Part shown: positions 28,089 through 36,147 of the stretch, piece by piece
Layout: each line of letters opens with the position of its first letter
Position numbering within the stretch: the first letter of the stretch is position 1
Assembly (NCBI GenBank): GCA_003990705.1
Contig: AP018318.1
Coordinates: forward strand, 5,257,001-5,321,000
Length of the DNA stretch: 64,000 nt
From: Nostoc sp. HK-01
Lineage (GTDB): Bacteria; Cyanobacteriota; Cyanobacteriia; Cyanobacteriales; Nostocaceae
Direction of reading: 5' to 3'
The notes under the pieces: model-generated
Seen by the model: only the letters and a program-made list of their open reading frames with translations
The model's database searches: none
Told to the model about the DNA's origin: nothing
Program-made: the position numbers and the translations under genes

Positions 28089-29891
28089 ATGCAGCAGTAT
28101 TCAAGCTTACCAGAACAAAACTCACAGGTAGATACAACGCCAACACTGTTGGCAACAATTCAACAACTCCGTGCGGAGTTATGGTTAGAGAGCAGCTTGA
28201 ACAAGTTGCAAAGTCGCCTGAATGATTACCTACTTTCCGCTTCTGCGTCTACTGTACAGGTAGAAGCTACAGAAGCTGAGATTTTTCAAACAGTGGTCGA
28301 TGAACTCGACGTTGCTTTGAACAATAGTAGAGTAGCGATCGCTCTACCTCAACCACAAACAACATCTGTTAAAGTTGGTTATATTTCTTCTTCTCCATCT
28401 CCAGTCGTAGAAGTCGTGCCTCAAAAAGGCAAAAAACTGCAATTAAAATTGACACAGGTGATGGAAATTGAGGATTTGCAACATCTTGTAAATCAGCAAC
28501 CGCCTAGTGCTTGGCCTTTAACCATCGATTCTGACATTATTGGCTGGTTAATTATTGCTAAAGCACCGCGTGAACTGCTAACAGCATCACAGATACAACT
28601 TAAGTTACAATTATTCACCAGAGTCGCCCAACAGTGTACTGATGCTCTGGTACAACTTAAACAAATACAATCTTGGCAGCAATTCTCTCAAAATATAGGG
28701 AGTTCTAATCAAGAACTAGAAAGGACAAATCAACTCAAAAATCAATTTTTGGCCAATACCAGCCACGAAATTCGCACACCATTGAGTTCTATTATCGGAT
28801 TTACCCATTTACTGTTAGCTCAAGGTTACGAACCAACCAGAGAACGTCATCAAGAATATTTAAATATCATTCAGTCTAGTGGCAAACACTTATTAGCACT
28901 GATTAATGACATTTTAGATCTCTCCAAAATTGAAGCCAATCAGTTAGAAGTACAACAAGAAGAAATAAATGTACCAGAATTGTGTCGTAATGTTTTGGCA
29001 TTAGTCAAAGAGAAAGCGGCTAACAAAGGTTTAAAACTGCACTTAGAACTAGACTCTACAGTTAAAACTTTAATTGCTGACCCCTTACGGCTCAAGCAAA
29101 TGCTGTTAAATTTACTATTTAATGCCGTTAAGTTTACTTGTACTGGGGAAGTGGGTTTACAAGTTGTACCTCAAGGTGAATTTGTCAGTTTCACAGTTTG
29201 GGATACGGGGATTGGAATTTCCAAAACAGACCAAGCGCAACTTTTTCAACCTTATTTTCAGATTGCTAACTCTGTAACTACTCGTGATGAAGGTACAGGC
29301 TTAGGTTTAGTTGTGACGAAGAAACTCGCGGAAATTCACGGCGGTTCTGTGGAAGTAGAATCGGATGTTAACTGTGGTTCGCGTTTTACTATTATCATTC
29401 CTGTTAGACCACTCCCAGAAGTGGAAGAAAATAGGCAAGCTCAAATAGATGCAGAAGATATTACACCTGTATCTTTGGATGTTGCTCCTAGTTCTAACTT
29501 CAGCATTTTGTTAGTGGAAGATGATCTACCTAATGGTAAGTTGATGCAAACTTATCTGGAGAGGTTGGGTTATCAGGTAACTTGGATTAAAAATGCTACA
29601 GAAATGAAGGCGATTCTTTCACAACACAAACCAGGACTAATTTTAATTGATATTCAGTTACCAGATGAAAACGGCCTGAAGGTTGTGCAGCAACTACGAC
29701 AACAGCCTGAATATCGCATGATTCCGGTAATTGCTCAAACTGCAATGGCGATGAAAGGCGATCGCGAAATTTGCATAGTATCTGGAGTAAATGAATATAT
29801 CTCAAAACCTCTGGACTTACCACTTTTGGCGGCTTTAGTAGCTAAGTATATTAAATTACCACCTCAAGAGTCAGCAACTGAGAACAGCTAA
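28089..29891 (+). CDS. Hybrid sensor histidine kinase/response regulator
   Basis: 600 residues from the ATG at 28089; a TTG two codons upstream is possible. The N-terminal 200 residues look like a degenerate GAF sensor. HisKA has the acceptor His in NTSHEIRTPLSSIIGF (about 230), followed by HATPase motifs LLNLLFNAVKFT, WDTGIGIS and GTGLGLVVTK. The C-terminal receiver has LLVEDDLPN, LILIDIQLPDENG and YISKPLD. No membrane segment is seen, so it is probably cytosolic. larE follows 71 bases later. Signal unknown. Confidence 0.92.
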   Translation: MQQYSSLPEQNSQVDTTPTLLATIQQLRAELWLESSLNKLQSRLNDYLLSASASTVQVEATEAEIFQTVVDELDVALNNSRVAIALPQPQTTSVKVGYISSSPSPVVEVVPQKGKKLQLKLTQVMEIEDLQHLVNQQPPSAWPLTIDSDIIGWLIIAKAPRELLTASQIQLKLQLFTRVAQQCTDALVQLKQIQSWQQFSQNIGSSNQELERTNQLKNQFLANTSHEIRTPLSSIIGFTHLLLAQGYEPTRERHQEYLNIIQSSGKHLLALINDILDLSKIEANQLEVQQEEINVPELCRNVLALVKEKAANKGLKLHLELDSTVKTLIADPLRLKQMLLNLLFNAVKFTCTGEVGLQVVPQGEFVSFTVWDTGIGISKTDQAQLFQPYFQIANSVTTRDEGTGLGLVVTKKLAEIHGGSVEVESDVNCGSRFTIIIPVRPLPEVEENRQAQIDAEDITPVSLDVAPSSNFSILLVEDDLPNGKLMQTYLERLGYQVTWIKNATEMKAILSQHKPGLILIDIQLPDENGLKVVQQLRQQPEYRMIPVIAQTAMAMKGDREICIVSGVNEYISKPLDLPLLAALVAKYIKLPPQESATENS

Positions 29892-29962
29892 AACACAGAT
29901 TTTCTTTACACCCCTAAAATGGAATTTGTGGGGAAATGTAAAGCTTTTGTCAGGAATTCAAA

Positions 29963-30793
29963 ATGAAATTAACTGAAAAACTAGAGCAATTAAAAGCCTT
30001 ATTTGGCGAAATGGAACGCGCCTTAATTGCCTATTCTGGTGGTGTGGATAGCACTTTGGTTGCCAAAATTGCTTATGATGTCTTAGGCGATCGCGCAATG
30101 GCTGTAACAGCAGTTTCGCCTTCGCTGTTACCAGAAGAATTAGAAGACGCAAAAATTCAAGCCGCAACTATTGGGATTTCCCATCAAATTGTTCAAACCT
30201 ATGAGATGGAAAATCCTAATTACACAGCAAATCCTGTCAATCGCTGCTATTTTTGCAAAAGTGAATTACACGACACTCTCAAACCATTAGCTATCCAGTT
30301 TGGCTACCCCTATGTAGTGGATGGGGTGAACGCCGATGATTTACATGATTATCGTCCAGGAATTCAAGCCGCCAAAGAACGCGGTGCGCGATCGCCTTTA
30401 GCAGAAGTTGGTGTGTCAAAATTAGAAGTCCGCCAACTCTCACAACACCTTGGTTTACCTTGGTGGGACAAACCTGCTCAACCTTGCTTAAGTTCCCGCT
30501 TTCCTTACGGTGAGGAAATTACAGTAGCTAAATTACAAAGAGTTGGTAGAGCCGAAATTTATCTACGAAAACTCGGATGGGAGAATTTGCGTGTACGTTC
30601 TGAAGGTGATACCGCACGTATTGAATTAGCACCAGAAAAAATCAAAGATTTTGTTTTAGCAATTGATTTACCAATTCTGGTTTCTGCATTTCAAGAATTT
30701 GGCTTTATTTACGTCACCCTTGACTTAGAAGGTTATCGCAGTGGCAAGTTAAATCAAGTCTTAAATAAAGAAATTTTAGGAGCTAAAATATAA
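29963..30793 (+). CDS. larE: ATP-dependent sacrificial sulfur transferase LarE
   Basis: 276 residues. PP-loop ATP pyrophosphatase motif SGGVDS at residues 25-30. Cysteines lie in NRCYFCKSELH (about 94 and 97) and QPCLSSRFPYG (about 174); in the LarE family the sacrificial sulfur is donated by such a cysteine, or a cluster is held by three. LarE helps make the nickel-pincer cofactor of lactate racemase. larB and larC are not in the window, so another sulfur-transfer role is possible. Confidence 0.88.
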   Translation: MKLTEKLEQLKALFGEMERALIAYSGGVDSTLVAKIAYDVLGDRAMAVTAVSPSLLPEELEDAKIQAATIGISHQIVQTYEMENPNYTANPVNRCYFCKSELHDTLKPLAIQFGYPYVVDGVNADDLHDYRPGIQAAKERGARSPLAEVGVSKLEVRQLSQHLGLPWWDKPAQPCLSSRFPYGEEITVAKLQRVGRAEIYLRKLGWENLRVRSEGDTARIELAPEKIKDFVLAIDLPILVSAFQEFGFIYVTLDLEGYRSGKLNQVLNKEILGAKI

Positions 30794-30818
30794 TCCGGGT
30801 TTGACTGTTGACTAATAA

Positions 30819-31181
30819 TTAAATAATTTCCGCTTCTACCGATACTAAAATGCAACCGTTGATTCTCCAAGAATCATCAAGTTGCTGTTCCATAAAATAC
30901 AATGCTCTCAAAGGTACACCATGAGGACTCAGCAATAACACAGGCTGAGTAATATTTTCTTGAATAGTAGTAATTTTTTCAAAAACTACTGAGCGAGGAC
31001 GGTATACAGCCGGGTAATTCAGCATTACCATCCGCAGAAAGCTTTCTGGAGTTTGAAATTGTTCTTGAATTCCCGAACTGGCAAAAGTAAAAGCAGTTTG
31101 AGCATCATCTTTTTGAAAAGCTGCTAATTGGCTTTCAATTACAGCACGGATGGCAATAGCATCACTCTCATTAATTTCCAT
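30819..31181 (-). CDS. DUF4864 domain-containing protein
   Basis: 120 residues. Pattern of the DUF4864 family: AIRAVIESQLAAFQKDDAQTAFTFASSGIQ, then PESFLRMVMLNYPAVYRP and the C-terminal WRINGCILV. The fold is NTF2-like in related proteins and the function is unknown. It starts 5 bases after the stop of the SGNH hydrolase gene on the same strand, so the two form an operon. Confidence 0.82.
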   Translation of the reverse strand: MEINESDAIAIRAVIESQLAAFQKDDAQTAFTFASSGIQEQFQTPESFLRMVMLNYPAVYRPRSVVFEKITTIQENITQPVLLLSPHGVPLRALYFMEQQLDDSWRINGCILVSVEAEII

Positions 31182-31186
31182 AAATT

Positions 31187-32347
31187 TTAAAACTGCGATC
31201 GCAATCTCTCATATTTACCCTGAGTCAGCTTATACTCGACTTGTTCTAGTGCCGAGCGCCAAACATCATACCCCTCTTGGGAAAGATGTAACCCATCTGT
31301 GGTTAACTCTAAACGTAAATTGCCTTCAAAATCCGTAAACCAATCATGAATATTTAAATAATTTGCTCCCTCTTGTTTAGCAATTAGGGAAAGTTGAAAA
31401 TTAAGCCGACGAATTCGGCTATTAGAAATTGTTGGTAAGCTTGTAGGCAAAATTGATTGGACAATTATCTGCGTTTTTGGGTGTTCTTTTCGCAAACGGC
31501 GAATAATCTGGCGGTGATTTTGCAAAATAGTTTCATCGTTTACCCCTTTGCGTAAATCGTTAATCCCCGCCATGATGTAAATAATTTCTGGTCTGGTAGC
31601 TGAAAAAGCTGTCAATCTTTTTAAAATTCCACCAGATGTATCGCCAGATATACCTTGATTTAGCCAGAGTTTACCACTTGGTAGTTTTTCAGGGGGAAAC
31701 CACAAACTTAAAGAATCCCCAACCATAATACTTAGATGATTGTTACCTTGACCCTTGGTCACAGCTTTAGCTTCTAAAGCTAATAAACTTTTCCAATCTT
31801 CGTAAGTTAATTGGTGCTGTTTATTCGACTCAGAAAAAGATGGGGAGTCATCATATCTACGTGTATAAATTTGACCAGTTTTTAAGGCCGCTAGTCTTTG
31901 ATAATACAGTTGATAACCAGAGGTTAGCGGCAGATTTGGTGATTGGGGACTGCGATTAAATAGTGATTCTATTGGTGCTAAAAATCCTGGTTCACTAATG
32001 GCTGGTAAAGATTCATCAAGACTGGAAACGTTTTTATTATCAACTGTCAACGGCGAATTTTCTGATGAGATATCAACACTGGGAATAGTTTTTTCACCCA
32101 CTGTTGAGTGCGAACTTTTTATATGTTGTAAAACTTGGTAGCGGAATTCTGGTAAAAATGTATCAACGCTGTGAAGATTTTTTTGATCTACTGTTAACAG
32201 CGAATGATGTTTTGAATTCCACAGGTAACTAGAATTTACTGACAATATGTTTAACAGAGGTGGAAGCGTCGATGCTGGTATTGCCAATCCTGTTAACAAG
32301 CCTACTGCCAACAGATAATTGTGCCTCATCGCTTTGTATCTCCTCAT
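31187..32347 (-). CDS. Exported SGNH/GDSL hydrolase
   Basis: 386 residues. N-terminal signal peptide (RHNYLLAVGLLTGLAIPAS). A start at 32329, preceded by GAGGAGA, is an alternative to 32347. The catalytic domain occupies the C-terminal 200 residues: Ser in VGDSLSLW, Gly in NQGISGDTSGG, Asn in MAGINDLRKG, and Asp/His in TTDGLHLSQEGY. A long linker contains three imperfect copies of a (L/S)TV-x2-K-x3-S-(V/L)-D unit (roughly residues 48-120). Substrate is unknown; such enzymes often deacylate or deacetylate cell-envelope polymers. Confidence 0.88.
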   Translation of the reverse strand: MRRYKAMRHNYLLAVGLLTGLAIPASTLPPLLNILSVNSSYLWNSKHHSLLTVDQKNLHSVDTFLPEFRYQVLQHIKSSHSTVGEKTIPSVDISSENSPLTVDNKNVSSLDESLPAISEPGFLAPIESLFNRSPQSPNLPLTSGYQLYYQRLAALKTGQIYTRRYDDSPSFSESNKQHQLTYEDWKSLLALEAKAVTKGQGNNHLSIMVGDSLSLWFPPEKLPSGKLWLNQGISGDTSGGILKRLTAFSATRPEIIYIMAGINDLRKGVNDETILQNHRQIIRRLRKEHPKTQIIVQSILPTSLPTISNSRIRRLNFQLSLIAKQEGANYLNIHDWFTDFEGNLRLELTTDGLHLSQEGYDVWRSALEQVEYKLTQGKYERLRSQF

Positions 32348-33003
32348 ACTTAGTACTTTCCCTTATGACAGCATTTGTTACCTGTGTTCAGGATGAATTT
32401 CTCTCGGTTAAGTTATTATTTTTATTTACACTGAGTAGTACTGTAAAGCAGTTTAACAAGATTACATTTGGAATTCATAATCTCTTTAACGCAACTTTTT
32501 CTAAAAACAGAAGTTTCTGAGTAATTGCAATGACTTTACCGCAGCATTACAGGATTTCTAGAAATTAGTTAATTGGTTAGGTTAGCTCTTTGCAGATACT
32601 TTATATTGTGACTTAATCAGTCAATATATTTACTGTAGCTTACGATATTTTATCTAAGTATACCAAGATTTTAACGTAATTAAATACACGTAAATTGATT
32701 CTACTGCTGGATGACAGTATTCTGCTTAAGTGTTTGTTCAGAGAGATGTATTTAATCAGGTTGTTAGAGTTTTTTGCCAGCGATCGCCATTTTTGTACTG
32801 AGTTAAAAATCTAGCCATTAATAAATATATACTTATAAATTTAAAAAGCAGGCTGCAAAAACAGCTAAAAATACAGGGAAAACTTATTTAAAATAGCGGA
32901 GTTACGTTTAAATAAGTAATTATTCTTTTGGGTCAAGTTAAATCGAATAACAGATATATAGAACAACTTAGAGGGAAATGCTAAGATTTAGGCGGTGTCT
33001 TGA
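32348..33003. other. Divergent spacer of 656 bases
   Basis: AT-rich region between the divergent SGNH hydrolase and the 70-residue gene. An open frame up to 32520 on the plus strand has no coding character. I see one HIP1 site near 32780 and an 11-bp inverted repeat at 32882-32917. No RNA gene was recognised. Confidence 0.6.
32882..32917. promoter_or_regulatory. Inverted repeat upstream of the 70-residue gene
   Basis: ACTTATTTAAA (32882-32892) pairs perfectly with TTTAAATAAGT (32907-32917), separated by 14 bases. Its place about 90 bases before the next start codon makes it a possible operator or a hairpin. There is no direct evidence of either. Confidence 0.4.
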
Positions 33004-33216
33004 ATGTTATATATTTGTTCTGTGGCTAGAGCTAGTACAGCGATCGGTGTTAGTCCGATTATTAAGGAGATTGTGCAAAAACAGGCACATTCAACTCGTT
33101 TAACTCTCAAAGAAGTCATCCTCATGGGGATGTTAGCGATTGATAAGCTTGACGATCAAAACCGTCAAGAATTAGCAGATCAGGTTCATAAAATGCAAGT
33201 AGATGGAGAGATTTAA
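33004..33216 (+). CDS. Small hypothetical protein, possibly ribbon-helix-helix
   Basis: 70 residues, not recognised. The centre STRLTLKEVILMGMLAIDKL could be a strand-helix pair of a ribbon-helix-helix regulator, and the rest is charged helix (DDQNRQELADQVHKMQ). The start is uncertain: the first ten residues (MLYICSVARA) may be outside the protein. It converges on the methyltransferase gene with 43 bases between stops. Confidence 0.5.
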   Translation: MLYICSVARASTAIGVSPIIKEIVQKQAHSTRLTLKEVILMGMLAIDKLDDQNRQELADQVHKMQVDGEI

Positions 33217-33259
33217 GTAAAAATTAATAAGTTTTAACTTTGACTCTCAATAGATTTGG

Positions 33260-34165
33260 CTACTCAACAAACCGAAAACGACTCCCCACAACATAATCCT
33301 GATTAATTTCAAAAGAAATCCATTGGCGTTTTAAAGTCTCAGCCACAAAACCAGTTGTGTTGGAACCAGCAAATGGATCTAAAACCATATCGCCTTCATC
33401 AGTTAGAAACTTGATGAAAAATTCAGCAAACCCCTGAGGGAACCGTGCCGGATGGGGCTGAATTCCTCCAGCTTTACAGCGACGTAAATAAAGACTATTT
33501 GACTCTGTGTTAGGAATTTCTAATAAATTTGGTGGGATTGCACCTTGATTATCTTTTTGAAACTTATCCGAAATTTCATGCCCACTGGGGCGCATTTTCG
33601 CTTCATAGCCATTTTTGAGTAATCGCTGCATACTTTGGCTATAAGGCTTTAAAACTTTTCGATTATCTGCTTTGGGGTTTGCGGTTTTTGATAACCACCA
33701 AACAACATTAACCGCATCTTTTACCCGAATTCTTCTAATTGTCACCCACTCAGCCGGGGTAGGTAGTCGTGATGGGTTGTAATGGTAAAATTCTTGCGCC
33801 AAAAAAAAGCCCACTTCCTTACACAACCTCAGCAACAATTCGTATTGATAAAGACTCCGTACCGGATTACCTGGAAGATAAGCACCACCTAAATCTAAAA
33901 TAAATGAGCCGTTATCTGCTAAAACTCTTTTAAACTCATAAGCAAAAGGCAGAAACCACTCAATATATTTTTCCGCGCTTTCATTGCCATATTCTTTTTT
34001 GCGAGTCAAAGCAAACGGCGGCGATGTCAAAATTAGGTTAACACTGCTATCTGGCAAAAATTTAATTAGTTGCAGAGTATCGCCTAAATAAATTGAGCCG
34101 TAATTTTGAGTATAGTAAGGTGTGAAATTAATAGATTGTGATGTATTCTCTGGTTCAGTTGCCAA
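33260..34165 (-). CDS. Solitary N4-cytosine DNA methyltransferase, PvuII-like
   Basis: 301 residues from a TTG start. Beta-class order: catalytic TSPPF at 47-51 comes first, and the AdoMet-binding DPFAGSNTTG at about 263-272 comes last. It resembles M.PvuII closely as I recall it: PPFAL with RKKEYGN, GGAY, VGFFLAQEFYHYNPSRLP, IRVKDAVNVVWW, RPSGHEI, and GAIPPNLLEIPNTESN. The modification should be N4-methylcytosine. The target cannot be read off; CAGCTG, or GGCC as for the solitary Synechocystis m4C enzyme, are candidates. No endonuclease gene is adjacent. Confidence 0.88.
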   Translation of the reverse strand: MATEPENTSQSINFTPYYTQNYGSIYLGDTLQLIKFLPDSSVNLILTSPPFALTRKKEYGNESAEKYIEWFLPFAYEFKRVLADNGSFILDLGGAYLPGNPVRSLYQYELLLRLCKEVGFFLAQEFYHYNPSRLPTPAEWVTIRRIRVKDAVNVVWWLSKTANPKADNRKVLKPYSQSMQRLLKNGYEAKMRPSGHEISDKFQKDNQGAIPPNLLEIPNTESNSLYLRRCKAGGIQPHPARFPQGFAEFFIKFLTDEGDMVLDPFAGSNTTGFVAETLKRQWISFEINQDYVVGSRFRFVE

Positions 34166-34226
34166 AATTAATAAATATTAGTAACTATATTATTGATTAA
34201 TTTAACGTTAGTTCCACAAATTTGTT

Positions 34227-34347
34227 AAACCCCTCTCCAAACCTCTCCCCTGCAAGGAGAGAGGCTTTAAAATGTTATTTTCGCTAAACATAAACACTAA
34301 TTATATTTAAGCCCCTCTCCGCGTCGGAGAGGGGTTGGGGAGAGGTT
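34227..34347. repeat. CCCCTCTCC/GGAGAGGGG palindromic repeat cluster
   Basis: Two hairpins: one around CCTCTCCCCTGCAAGGAGAG (34242-34264) and a perfect 9-bp one, CCCCTCTCC (34312-34320) with GGAGAGGGG (34326-34334). The right end, GGAGAGGGGTTGGGGAGAGG, can also pair with the left end, AACCCCTCTCCAAACCTCTC. It fills the spacer between the methyltransferase gene and the DUF6745-like gene and could end transcription from the latter. Confidence 0.75.
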
Positions 34348-34364
34348 CATTAAATTTATACCTT

Positions 34365-35429
34365 TCAAGTTTCTATTATAAAATCATCTGGCTCAAGCCC
34401 CCAATTTATCCAGCGAATTGCGTCACGCGCTGACACCATATTTAGGGGAACACGTAAAACATGAATAAACCCTGTACTGGGACAAGTCATTTTTAATAAC
34501 AAAATTGGTTCAATATCAATATTATTATCAATTTTTAATAGGGTATATCCAGCCCAATTATCTAATTCAATAGCTTGTAACTCTTGGCAAATGCGACTGT
34601 AACCAATCCCTTGAATCAATACTCGCCGCAGTTCAGCATTGGTTTCTGTTAATAACCATTGGGCTTCCCATTGCTGTGGATGAATCTTACCGTATTTTTC
34701 CGGCAAGGTTACACCATGATAAGAGTAAATGCTATATCCATCAGCAAATTGGATTGCAGGTTCACCTTCAGCGTGGAGGCGGTTTTGGTTATCGAAGCGC
34801 AGATGAATCGGGCGATCGCATACAATTGCTATATGCTCATCAGGAAAAATCCAACCACAATTTTTAATTAGATTTTGGTAAACAAACCATTCTTGCAGAT
34901 GGGAATTACAATTCAACTCAGATATACAAAAATCAATATAACTAGCTTCAGAAACCCGTGATTCTGAGGCTATATAGTTTAAGTTAAAAACTCTAAATTC
35001 TTTATGATGAAGATTATAAATATCTTTATTCAATTTATCCAATATGAATACACTAAATATTGGACTTATATTTATATTTAAATACTTAATAATTTCTAGA
35101 TAAAGTGAAAAAGCTATTTTTTTACTTTCTATTTGAAAGTGTATCTGATTTCGGATTGAACGAAGTATTATGTTGTCTATTTTATAAGCTTTTTGGTTAA
35201 ATAAAGACTTACATAATTGTAAAGAAAATTCTTTCAAAGCTGCATAAGGACTATCGAAAAACAAAATTTCAGGCTCATCGAAATCCATAAATTGATAAAC
35301 AGCTTTCACAGCTTCAGCCGCTTTCTCTCTATCAATTCGTTCAGTAGAAAGCGCAATTTGTCGCCACTTATCTCGATAAACCGGAATCAAAGCCTCTTGC
35401 TCAGGTGTGAGTTTTTCAATCAGCGACAT
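34365..35429 (-). CDS. DUF6745-like protein of unknown function
   Basis: 354 residues from the ATG at 35429 (MSLIEKLTPEQEALIPVYRDKW). The frame is open nine codons further, but this start overlaps the upstream stop by 14 bases, the usual coupling. The N-terminal LTPEQEALIPVYRDKWRQIAL with DREKAAEAVKAVYQFM, and the middle IVCDRPIHLRFDNQNRLHAEG, AIQFADGYSIYSYHGVTLPE and RRVLIQGIGYSRICQEL, match what I recall of DUF6745. The central part (residues 80-180) is AT-rich and variable. No catalytic motif is obvious. It is always worth reading with the 97-residue partner. Confidence 0.7.
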   Translation of the reverse strand: MSLIEKLTPEQEALIPVYRDKWRQIALSTERIDREKAAEAVKAVYQFMDFDEPEILFFDSPYAALKEFSLQLCKSLFNQKAYKIDNIILRSIRNQIHFQIESKKIAFSLYLEIIKYLNINISPIFSVFILDKLNKDIYNLHHKEFRVFNLNYIASESRVSEASYIDFCISELNCNSHLQEWFVYQNLIKNCGWIFPDEHIAIVCDRPIHLRFDNQNRLHAEGEPAIQFADGYSIYSYHGVTLPEKYGKIHPQQWEAQWLLTETNAELRRVLIQGIGYSRICQELQAIELDNWAGYTLLKIDNNIDIEPILLLKMTCPSTGFIHVLRVPLNMVSARDAIRWINWGLEPDDFIIET

Positions 35430-35709
35430 ATCGCCAACCTTCCGGCTCATACTCACGCTGAATTTTAACTATCCAGTTACCTTGAGGGATAGGAATTGCC
35501 TGATGTTCTTCGTGAGTCAACAACGCTGTCTCCGACACAACACGTAAATAAAGATTGCCATCCTTTTGCGATAATTCCGCTTCTCCCTGACTAATTCGAT
35601 GCTTGTGTCCGGTCACTTCCCCTTCTGCCAAAGTTAAATGAGGTAGCTTTTGTCCATCAACTTGCTGCACAGGCAGTAAAATAACATCACCTTGACGAAT
35701 CGCTTTCAT
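35416..35709 (-). CDS. 97-residue partner protein with HxH and HxxH motifs
   Basis: 97 residues, not assigned to a named family. All-beta look. The conserved-looking segments are RQGDVILLPV, HLTLAEGEVTGHKHRI, LLTHEEHQAIPIPQGNW and QREYEPEGWRYVAD. HKH near residue 37 and HEEH near 68 could form a metal site as in small cupins; this is inference. The stop lies 14 bases inside the next gene (shared ATGTCGCTGATTGA), so translation of the two proteins is coupled and a joint function is likely. Confidence 0.75.
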   Translation of the reverse strand: MKAIRQGDVILLPVQQVDGQKLPHLTLAEGEVTGHKHRISQGEAELSQKDGNLYLRVVSETALLTHEEHQAIPIPQGNWIVKIQREYEPEGWRYVAD

Positions 35710-36147
35710 AGTCTTAACTCTTAGTAACAGAGAATTAACCCTACCTTGTTTTCATCTCAAGTCTGATTTTGGCATAACCTATAAAAATATAAAGGGAGCA
35801 GCATACTACTCAGAGAAAATCAATTACTATCAATACTAATGCTTCAAACTCAAGGAACTCTAAAAAGTAGAGTAGCATTACATTTCAGCGGTATTTTGCC
35901 CACAGTAGTCGCCAATTATGCCTGAGATAAGTTAAAGATGGAAATAGTTGGAAATTTATATCCAACGTTTCTTTATCCTATGCTTTAGGAAAGACTGCAC
36001 CTGAAGTTTGGCGATTTTCGCACTCACAGGCAGTTTGTGTAAGGATGAAATCAAAGCCCTCAAGCTCGAAATTTTCTCTTGACATTTCACAGAACTTGCC
36101 CCAACTTGACTGTTTAGCTTAACAGCTATCTTTTTTAAAAAATTTCC
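35710..36147. other. Divergent spacer of 438 bases before topA
   Basis: Holds the promoters of topA and of the 97-residue gene. It contains a two-part stem structure at 35837-35880. No open frame or RNA gene was recognised. Confidence 0.6.
35837..35880. repeat. Two-part hairpin upstream of topA
   Basis: Outer stem TAATGCT (35837-35843) with AGCATTA (35874-35880), and inner stem ACTCTA (35857-35862) with TAGAGT (35868-35873), closing an AAAAG loop; a 13-base bulge lies on the left side only. Role unknown. Confidence 0.5.

Noticed and set aside
32260-32520. Plus-strand open frame of 86 codons at the SGNH promoter region
   Set aside because: Half overlaps the signal peptide region of a real gene and the rest is AT-rich with no binding site or family.
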